This document shows positions 1-10,100 of a stretch of 34,464 nt of DNA, piece by piece. The stretch's first letter is position 1, and each line of letters begins with the position of its first letter. Both the position numbers and the translations under genes were made by a program. The DNA comes from Clostridia bacterium (GTDB taxonomy: Bacteria > Bacillota > Clostridia > Lachnospirales > JAKSVV01), in the NCBI GenBank assembly GCA_024407775.1, contig JAKSVV010000005.1:1-34464 (forward strand), read 5' to 3'. Below the pieces are notes generated by a model. That model worked only from the letters and a program-made list of their open reading frames with translations. It was not told the origin of the DNA and did no database searches.

Positions 1-30
1 AAAATTATAATTATTTTTCGGTTATATTTT

Positions 31-85
31 CAAACAAAAAAGGGCAATTCATCCCGCCACCTAAGAGGTGGGAGACTTCTTGCCC
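31..85 (-). terminator. Nested hairpin terminator of the CPBP gene; IS200/IS605-end-like
   Basis: The outer arms GGGCAA (42-47) and TTGCCC (80-85) enclose a perfect CCACCT-AAG-AGGTGG hairpin (57-71). On the minus strand the structure is followed by a T-rich run (41-31), so it can terminate the CPBP gene. On the plus strand the flanks AATTCATC and CTTCTTGC around the hairpin resemble the right end of IS200/IS605-type (TnpB-bearing) elements. No transposase is visible inside the window. Confidence 0.6.
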
Positions 86-99
86 ATTGGGTTAAATTT

Positions 100-921
100 T
101 TAATCACATTCAGTCTTATAATAATCTGCAACCTCAGTGAGTTTTTTCTTTCTTAAAATAAGTAAACAAAGTGATGTAATAAGAATTACGAAGCAAACAT
201 CAACACTTATACTTGTTACCATCATCTGCATTTCTGTTTTTCCTTCAAGCATTCCCTGTGCTACAAACAAGAATAAATCAACTGATGCATGCATAAGAGC
301 ACATGGCCAAATTGATCTTGTTCTTAAATAAGTGCCGCCTAAAATATAACCAGCAGGAATATTGATGATGCACTGTGCAATACATAAAAAGATTGCAAGA
401 AAACTATTAATGTTAGCAAGATGGAATAAACCAAACATAACCGCACTAACTATTAAAGCTTTAAAAATCTTTTTTTCATCATCCTTACCATAGTAATCAA
501 GTAATGTATTAAGTAATGCTCCTCTGAAGAATGCCTCTTCACATATTCCTATAAGGAGCATCATAATAACAATATAGATTACTTCACTTCCTGGAAGAGC
601 AATAGCATCACTTGTTAAATAGATAGCAAATGCAATTACGATAAATACACCAATGATAAGTGAAATACAATTTTTCTTATCTTTTTTGCATCTAGCCAAA
701 TACTCACTAAAGTTAAACTTAAACACTTTCTTATAGCCAAGAGCTATACAGACAATAACTGAAAAGACAGCAGCATAAGCTTGATTTAAAACTGATATTT
801 GACCAGGTGTCTTAGCAATAAGTGGTGTAACATATCTTGCAAGTATTCCTGTAACAAAAAGTGTAACAATAGCTGATACAAATGCTATTACAATTCTAGT
901 AATCTTTCTTTTTTCTGTCAT
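100..921 (-). CDS. CPBP-family intramembrane metalloprotease (CAAX protease / bacteriocin-processing type)
   Basis: This 273-residue protein has many hydrophobic segments and the conserved motifs of the CPBP (Abi/Rce1-type) family. These are the Glu pair in CEEAFFRG (E128, E129, R133), FGLFH with H167, and a third motif with H211 and D215. In the family these residues form the active site of a membrane-embedded protease. Members process prenylated proteins in eukaryotes and are linked to bacteriocin maturation or self-immunity in some bacteria; the substrate here is unknown. The start is supported by AAGGAG about 7 bases upstream. The gene stands alone between its own promoter and a terminator, beside the giant surface-protein gene, and no bacteriocin gene is visible. 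The family call is firm and the role is open. Confidence 0.85.
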   Translation of the reverse strand: MTEKRKITRIVIAFVSAIVTLFVTGILARYVTPLIAKTPGQISVLNQAYAAVFSVIVCIALGYKKVFKFNFSEYLARCKKDKKNCISLIIGVFIVIAFAIYLTSDAIALPGSEVIYIVIMMLLIGICEEAFFRGALLNTLLDYYGKDDEKKIFKALIVSAVMFGLFHLANINSFLAIFLCIAQCIINIPAGYILGGTYLRTRSIWPCALMHASVDLFLFVAQGMLEGKTEMQMMVTSISVDVCFVILITSLCLLILRKKKLTEVADYYKTECD

Positions 922-1014
922 AAGTTTTTCTCCTTATAAATAAAACCATTTATATTTGTTAATACTTATTTAGTACTTATTTAAAATAAGCAAAATATTA
1001 TTTGTTAAGCATGA

Positions 1015-1043
1015 TTTTATTACAAAACCGCTATATTTGTCAA
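1015..1043 (-). promoter_or_regulatory. Sigma-A-type promoter of the CPBP gene
   Basis: TTGACA (1038-1043) is separated by 17 bases from ATAAAA (1015-1020) on the minus strand. The -35 is perfect and the -10 is weak. The leader would be about 90 nt. Confidence 0.5.
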
Positions 1044-1047
1044 TACA

Positions 1048-1112
1048 ATTATTTATTTATTCATTTACTTATTCATATATTTATTTATTCATATATTCAT
1101 TCATTTATTTTT
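1048..1112. repeat. Low-complexity TTTATTCA-like repeats
   Basis: Short units of the kind TTTATTCA and ATATTCAT recur imperfectly between the CPBP promoter and the terminator of the surface-protein gene. It looks like simple AT-rich slippage sequence, and no coding or regulatory role is evident. Confidence 0.5.
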
Positions 1113-1117
1113 TTGCA

Positions 1118-1145
1118 CGAAAATAGGGAGCCGAAGCTCCCTATT
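1118..1145 (-). terminator. Terminator of the giant surface protein
   Basis: AATAGGGAGC (1122-1131) and GCTCCCTATT (1136-1145) pair perfectly. Read on the minus strand the loop is TTCG, a very stable tetraloop. The T-run after it is short, so termination may be leaky. Confidence 0.7.
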
Positions 1146-1183
1146 CCCGTAGTTTAGTTTAATTTTATTTTATCTTAGTTTAT

Positions 1184-4100
1184 TTACTCTTCGTCTTCTT
1201 TCTTTCTTGCGATAAAAAGAACACTAAAGCCACCAAATACAAGTGCGAGTCCGCAAACGATTGGTGCCCAAAGGCTTGAGATTAAACCACCTGTCTGAGG
1301 TAATTTAGCTACTGCCTGTGGAGGAGTCTGTGTAACTACAACTGGAGTCTTTGGAGATGGTGTTGGTTCTGGATCCTTTGGATCATCCTTAGGGTCATCC
1401 TTTGGATCTGGATCAGGATCATTTCTTGTATATCTAAAGACAATCTTGTAACTGTTCTTTTCGATAACAAAATTATATGACTTCTTGATTTCAGAAACCT
1501 TTTCGTCATTTACCTTAACCCATGCAAGTTTATAATCACTCTTGCCTGCGTACTTTGTAAGAGTATCCTCTGTCCATTCGTCCTTAAGCTTGAATGTCTT
1601 ATTTCTTGTCTCAACACTACCAACAAATTTACCATTGCTGTAGTACTCATGAACTACTGTACCTGTTAAATCAGGACCGTAGAATTCATAGTTGATTTCG
1701 ATTGCAAAATCCTTACTAAATTCATATGACTTGCTATCTGCTGTAAATTCACTATCCTTTACACCATCAACAATTACATTAATCATTTCATAAGTATCGC
1801 CATCATAAACCTTCTTAAGTGAAACGTTTCTCTTAAGTGAATCTATGAATAAATCTGGATCTTCATCAACTGTATATGTCTTTCCGTCCCAGAGATTCTT
1901 ATATATATGCTTAACTGTTCCCTTAAGTACTGGAACTGTAAGTTCATAATAGTAATCTACTGTTGTATTAGCTTCGTAAGTATCAGCGTAATTCTTAAGT
2001 GTACTTAAGTCTGCTGTTACCTTAACGCCATTTACTTCAATGGCTGTGAGCTTGTATGTTCTACCATCGTATTCAGGAATGATATCTTCAGAGTAGCTAA
2101 AGCTTCTCTTAAAGTCATTATCTATTCCCTTAACTGTGTTCTTGTCTGTTCCAAGTACACCCTTATTAAGTGTGTAGTGGTGGAATGACTTAACATTAAG
2201 GTCTTCTGTACTAAGCTCGTAGAAGTACTGAATATGTACATCCTTATCACCCTTCTTAATAGGATCAAATGAGTACTCATCAAGTAACTCTGGTGCATCT
2301 GTTGCATTGCCTTCGGCATCAACAAATTTAACAGCTACTAACTTATAAACATTACTATCATCAGGGCAAGTTGTGATTGCTTTAGATGTCTTAAGACTAA
2401 AGTATTCTTCCTTTGTACCCTTATGGTCATACTGCTTATTAAAGTCAACGTCCTTATAGAAGTGATCTTCTACAAAGCTGTATCTTGGATAACTTGCTAC
2501 ATAGTTATATGTAATTTCGATGTTACCATCTTTAACTGCATTAAATGTATAGCTATCTTCCTTTGATACTTCTTCATTGTTAACTTCAACCTTTACAAGT
2601 TCCCACTCAATTCCATTAAAGTTTGGTCTTGAATAAGATGTGTAATCATATGTGTATGATTTTGTTGGAACTTCATCTGTGCCTGATAATTCAGCTGGAT
2701 TATCAAGATGTGTATAGATGAATTTCTCTGTAATGTTTGCTCTCTTAGCTGTATAATAGTAATTAATAGTTACATCTTTATCATCTTCACAGAAGAAGCT
2801 ATAAGACTCGTCATAAACCTTTGAAGGTTCTGTTTCATCAGCCTTTGTAAGCATTACGTAACTAAAGTCGAAAGGTACACCGTTAAGTTCAGGAATGCTC
2901 TTTGAATCCTGCTCTTTATAACTCTTGCTAATTGCCTTAGCTGTATCTTCAACCATGTTACCATTTGCATCTTCATAGAAGTGCTTTTCTGTGAAATTGT
3001 AAGGTTTCCAGCTTGCTGTATAGTAGTAATCAACAACAACATCTCCGTCTGTGTAAGCATCGAAAATCTTGCTATCAAATTTTTCTACTTTCTTGCCATT
3101 AACCTTAACTTCGGTAAGTTCAAATACTACATTCTTATATTCTGGCTTTGACTTTGACTCAATATCAAACTGATAATCAATTGCCTTACCAAGAATATTT
3201 CCATCTAATGAATCATCATCTGTATGATCATAATAATGGTTTTCTGTGAATGAGTACTTAGGTGCATCGTAATAGAATTTAACTGTTACATCATGTGATT
3301 TTTCGCTTTCGAATGTATATGATGTATCATATTTTTCTCCGCTAATTGTATCACTTGTGATTTCAGCTTTTTCAAATGTATATGTTAATCCGTTATAAGA
3401 TGTATTAGCATCAGTTGTGTAAGTTCCCTTATACTTCTCGCTTACGCTCTTACTTGGATCAATCACATAATCAACTTTGCCGTTTTCTTTAACTTTATAA
3501 TAATGCTCTACATTTACATTGTACATTGGCCATTCAGCCACGTAGTTGTAAGTAATAATAACATCATCTTTATAGTCAGAAGCTAAAATCTTATATGCTT
3601 CTTCAACTGGCATTGTCTTCTTGTTTATTGTTACAGATACAAGAGTAAATGTTACACCCTTATAAACAGGCTTAGACTTTGATGTGTAATCAAAACTAAA
3701 TTCAGTTGGTCCGAATTTAACTTCACCTGGCTTACTATCTAATGTATCATCATCTAAATGATCATAGTTATAAACCTCTGTAATCTTATAAACAGGTGCA
3801 TTGTAATAGTAATTAACAACAAAGTCTTTATCATCATCACTGAAGAATGAGAACTCTGTCTTATCACTATTTGTTAATACGTTACTTGTCTTAGCTGACT
3901 TATACTCTGATTTCTCAAATGTATATGTCTCACCATTATAACTAAAGTTTGGAGCTGTATCCTTTGTGCCCTGGTATGTGCCATCTTCGCTGTTAGCTTC
4001 AACGTACTTACCCTTGCTTACTTCATAGAAATGATGAATTTCATAATTACATGTTGCCCATGATGCTACATAGTTATAAACGATTGTTACATCGCCCTTA

Positions 4101-7100
4101 TAATCTGAAGCAAGAATCTTGTAAGATTTTTCTGGAGTTACAGTTGTTCCATTAATAGTTACACTATCAAGAGTAAATGTTACACCCTTAAATTCTGGTT
4201 TGTAATTTGATGTATAATCAAACTTAAACTCTGTTGGACCAAACTTAACTTCATTTTCCTTACTATCCTTACTATCATCATTTAAGTGATCGTAGTTATG
4301 GATTTCAGTAATGTTATGAACTGGTGCAGTATAGTAGAACTTAATAACTGCGTCCTTATCATCATCACTATAAATTTCATATGACTCATTTAAGCCAGTC
4401 TTAAATTCGTTACCAGTTTTAGCTGACTTGAATTCTGACTTTTCAAAATCATATGTGATTCCATTGTATACATTGTTTGAACTGATCTTTTCTGTTCCCT
4501 TATATGTATCAGACTTTGTGTTAGCCTTTGTATACTCTCCAGGTGCAGTTTCATAGTAGTGTTCTACTAAGTATGTGCATTCATCAAAATCAATTTCATA
4601 TGTATAAACAATCTTAACGTCTCCGTCAACAAATGAACTGAATGTGTAAACATCTTTCCAATTCTTTTCATCAACTTTGTTTCCGTTAATAGTTACAGAT
4701 ACAAGCTTATAAGTTTTTCCGTTATAAGTATACTTAGGACTTGATTCCTTATTGTATGTATAATCTACTGGATCATTATCAATCTTTCCGTTAAGTGATG
4801 AATCACTAATATGGTTATAGAAATGTTCTTCTTCAAATGTATGCTTTGGTGCAGTATAATAGAAGTTAACTACAAAGTCTTTATCAACTTCGGCATTAAA
4901 TGTATAAGAAACTTCGTTCTTATCCTGCTTACTTGGCTCAAGTGTTGATGTATAATCTGAACTCTTAAGCACGTATGTCTTGCCGTTGTAATTAAATATA
5001 GCTTTTGCAGTCTTTTCATTCTTGTAGCTTCCCTTATCTACAGGCATGCTTTCCACAAATTTACCAGACTCTACTTCATAGAAGTGATGAATCTCATAAT
5101 TGAAATATGGATTTTCTGCGCTGTAGTAGAATACTACATCTACCTTACCATCCTTTACATCCTTGTCAGTAATCTTTACAAGATCGCTAAGTGTAATCTC
5201 CTCGCCATTTACTGTTACCTTATCAAGTGTGAAAGTTTCATTTTTGTACTCTTTCTTTGATTTAGCTTCAGCAGTAAACTTAAAGTCGATTGGATCCTCT
5301 TCTACTGTTCCATCCTTTGCATCGTTTTCATGATCATATACATGCTTAACGTTAAGCTTAAAGATTGGAGCATTGAAGTAATACTCGATAGCTACATTAC
5401 CATCTACATCACTATTGAAATTAAATTCTTTAGTTGTATTTGGATATGTATTCTTTCCATCTTCTGAGAACTTTGACTCTCTAAAAGTATAAACCTTGCC
5501 GTCATAAATGTAATCGTTGTCTGTAAGGTTAACTTTCTTGTCTCCCTTATATGACTGATTATTAGCCTTAGATGTATCTTCAATGTCACCATTTTCTGTT
5601 TCATAGAAGTACTTTACGCTATAATTACATTCATTGTAATCTGCTTCATAGTAGAAATCAATTTCAACATCCTTATCATAAGCTCCTTCAAACTCATAAT
5701 GAGTTCCAGGATAAATATTTCTTGCAGGATTTGAAGCAAAATTGAAAATTCCCATCTCTGAATCGTATCTTACTTTAACAAGTTTCCAAACAATACCGTT
5801 ATGGTCTGTTACTGCATCTGCAGATGTCTTAACCTTATAATCAGTTGCTGTTCCAAGTACTTCATCATCAAGTGCTGTTCCTGTTAAGAAATCATAATGA
5901 TGATTAATTGTAATCTTGTGTACTGGCGCTTTATGATAATAGCTTACTACAACATTTCCGTCCTCATCGCTGAAGAACTTCTGCTCTGAAGTTATATCCT
6001 TAGCTGTTTCTGGATCTCCATCATTTGTAGAAATCTTTACATCAACTAATGTATAATCTTCACCATCATGACTAGGTGTATCATTTGTTGTAAGGTTGCC
6101 CTTATACTCTTTATGATCAACTGTAGTTACTGGTACATAATCACCGTTCTCATCTTCGTAGTAATTAATTACTGTGTAAGTATATGTCTTATAGTCAGCT
6201 TCGTAGTAATATTTAATATCAACATTACCATCTTTCTGTGCTTCAAACATATATGACTGAGCAAAACCTGTTTCGCCCTTCTTATATTCCTTACCATTAA
6301 TAACTACTTTGACAAGATCAAAGAGTACATTATTATATGTAGTTTCAGCAATAGACTGCTTTGAAAACTTATAAGATGTGTTAACCTTGTTAGGGAAATC
6401 CTTTGAAAGGTTTGCATCACTCTTATGTGTATAATAGTGTGACTCTGTGAATTTATATTCTGGAGCGTTATAGTAATACTGTACTTCAACCTTACCGTCT
6501 TTGCTTGCAGTGAATGTCATATTCTGATCATTACCCTGTACAAGTTCGCCGCCGTTTCTTGAAACTTTGCTGTATGCAAAAGTATAAGTTACGCCGTCTT
6601 TAACGTTATCGATTTCAGTATCATATGTTGTCTTATAAGAATCTTTGATCATCTTAGATGTATCTTCAACATAGTTCTCATTTGAACCTGTTTCGAAGAA
6701 ATGTCTAACAACGATATCATATTCTGGATATACAGCCTTATAGATGTATGTAATTTCTACATTTTTATTTGTACCTGAGAAGAATGAATATTCATCTTCG
6801 ATTAAAGCGCCCTTATGTGATACTCCATTAACTGGATCACCAGTAGCATCTTTAATGATTACTTCATCAAGTACCCAATCAGCTGCATGTTCTGCATAAC
6901 TTGCATTTGGCTTAGATTTTCTTTCAAATTTATATGTTCCGTTGTATGTAACCTTACTTGAATCTAATGCATCATCTTCATGATCATAGATGTAAGTTTC
7001 CTTAAAGTTATAAAGTCTAGCCTTATACTTGTAAGTTACAACGAAATCGCCATCGTCCTTTGAATTGAATAACTGAAGATCTTCTGTAGGTCTATCGATA

Positions 7101-10100
7101 GGATCACCTGTAGTTTTCTTTTCAATTACTTCTACAAGTTCGTAAAGATCTTTATTAACAAGTGGATCACCAATTGTTTTGATAGTCTTATTATAACTAC
7201 CTTCATCACCTGTTTTTGTTGATGTTGTTCCATCTTCTTCTTCGTACTCGTAAACAACCTTATAGCTGTAAGCATCCTTTGTGTAATAGTATGTTACTAC
7301 TACATTCTTGTTAGGATTTGCTTTAAAGTTGAATGATCTACCTAACTGCTTTACACCACTTGGCTTATCTGCTGTTTCAGTAATAGCATAACTAAATGTA
7401 TAATCATTTTCTTTATGCTCTCTAGTTGCTGGTGCTGTACTAGAAGTTTTGATTGTATACTTCTCGTTTCTTATATCTTCCTTGTCAGTTTCGTTTGTAC
7501 CATCGAGATATACATAAAACTCTTTGATATTAAACTCTCTAGCTTTGTACTTATAAGTTACTGTGAAGTCACCATCATCATCCGAATTGAAATCCTGTGT
7601 GCTCTTTGTAGGTCTATCTTCTGGGTCGTTGCCATCCTTCTTTTCTGTAACTTTTTCAAGTTCATAGTACTCATCGGCATCTGGGTCACCTGTTGTGGTA
7701 ACTGTTGTCTTGTATGTACCAGGATGTTCTTCAGGATCCTTATCTGGATACTCATAAATAACTGTATACTTGTAATCCTTTAAGTTATAATAGAATCTTA
7801 CGCTGCTATCTCTGCAAATATCAGCAATTAATCCAACGCTTTCTACCTTACCGTTATCAACAAAGTCAGAAGTTTTATATGTCTTAACTTCTGTATTTTT
7901 AAGAACATAACCTTCTTTATCCTTTGATGATACTATCTGTGATGTACTGTATTTACCACTATCAGCTAACTTAGTATCTTCAATGTATGTTCCAAAATTG
8001 TTAGGATCTTCGTAATAATACTTAGCATCCCAATTGTACTTTGGAAGTTCATATACATATGTATACTTAACTACAACATTACCGTCCTTATCAGCTGTAA
8101 ATGTATGATTAGTTGCTGCTGCATCTTTATCATTAATTGTACATGATGTAAGAACGTATGGATCTTCAGTTTTAGGCTGTGATGTCTTTGTCTCACTATT
8201 CTTGTAATACTCAACATCGCCCTTTACTGTATGACTCTTTGAAGAATCTTCCTTGTTAACATATTCATGTATTACCTGGAATGAATACTCATCGAGTTCA
8301 TAATAGAAATCATACTTTGCATTTTTGTCTGTAGTTGTGTAACTGTCTTTGATATCTACTTCAACATCATCACATGTTACTTTAGTAAGTTTATAGTTTA
8401 CTCCGTTGTAAGTTGGAATAGGTTTAGCTTCAAATGTACCTGACTCATAATCTGTATCTTCCTTAGTGAAAGTTGGATTATCACCAGTACGCTTGTTTAA
8501 ATAATGATGATTTTCTGTGTAATGATACTTTACTGGTTCAACAAAAGCTGTTGAATTAAACTTAATATAACAGTTTGACTTACCAGCACCTCTTTCAAGG
8601 TAGAAAAGCTTCATTTCATGCTGTTCTTTTTCTGCAAGTCCATTAGGGAATAAGTCCTTAAGGTTACCCTGTGACTGTCCGTTAACGATTCTCGCACCTG
8701 TTGCATAGTCAATAGTACCTGTAGTTGCACCATGGACACCACCAATATCAAGAACTAACTTTCCATCAATGAATACCCAAACGTCATCATCACCACGGAA
8801 CTCAAACATCATGTCGCTACCATCAGCAAGTTTACCACCAACTGGCATTGTGAATGGAAGATCAATCTGCATACCAAAGAAGTAATCTTTTTCTTCGTTA
8901 ATTCTAAACTGATTTCCAGCATAGTCTGTAATCTCATTGAAAGGCATGAATGCTTTTGTATAACCATTATCGTTAATGTAACCTGGATCATGGTAAAGTT
9001 TTAAGTTACCGTTCTCAACATTTTTTGTTGTAGTAAAGTGACTATCACTATCGAAAACTAAGTAACCATTACCACCATCAGCAAATGGGAAACCATATGT
9101 TCCAACAGGATTTGTAAATGGATTTCTAGAACCATTTGTCATCTGAACTTTAAGCTGGAACCCATTATCAAGGTTATTTTCAGCAAGGCCAGTAACTACG
9201 CTTGAACCACCAGTAAATTGGTTAGGCCAACCACCACGGTTACCACCAAATAAGAACTGCCAATTTTCTGCGCCCCAATCATCTTCATTGAAATTGTAGA
9301 AGCTTGCTGTCATATAAGCAGCTGGTGTATCGTACTTGATTGGTAAGTTACCATTTGGTACTGTAAGGCCTGAGCCTGAAACAACTGCAATAACTTCAAG
9401 ATCTTCAGCTAGTGCCTGTGAATAATCATACTGTGCCATAGCTGACTCAACACCATTATTTACGATCCAGCACTGAGCAGCTTTAATCTTAGTTGTCTCA
9501 TCATAACCTGTTGCGTCGAAAAATTCCTGTGTCTTAATAAATTCATTTGCAAATGGCTTAACACCACTTTGGTCTTTAAAGAACTCATCAAGCTCGGCAT
9601 TAAACGAATATGCAGGAAGCTGATCTCTAACCTTCAAATAACTCTGATTATTCCATTCTTTCGAATCATAAATCAAAGCTGTAAACTTGAAAGTTACTTT
9701 AGCTCCCTTAGCTTTAACAAATACCTTAACAAATGCATTTTCTGTAGCTTTGCTATAGTCAAAGTTTGCTGCAAGTGTATCAACTCCGTTATCACTAATG
9801 TATACTTCGCCAAGTTCAAGATCCTGACCAAAAGCGCTCTTTACATCGTTTGTAACATTTGAATTTACTGCTGCTAAAACTTCATCAGCATTTGCTGGGA
9901 AAACTGTGTCTACCTTTACAGGTATGTCATTTACGTCATCTACATAATGTATCATATACCCCTTAATTACTGGAGGTACGATTGGATCATTTTCTTCATT
10001 AGCTTTAAGCTCGACCCTAACCTTTACATTCTGTGTTACATTGACGTAATCAAAATCATTAATGGCATAACCATTAGGACTAATGCTGCTAATTGAATAT

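Noticed and set aside
7415-7783. Plus-strand ORF of 122 codons inside the surface-protein gene, rich in Cys/Ile/Phe
   Set aside because: It is the antisense shadow of the repeat region. It has no Shine-Dalgarno, no domain pattern and a composition typical of reversed AT-rich coding sequence.
1430-8530. CRISPR or DNA-level satellite array
   Set aside because: The periodicity is at protein level inside one long reading frame. DNA copies differ widely and there are no uniform short repeats with spacers.
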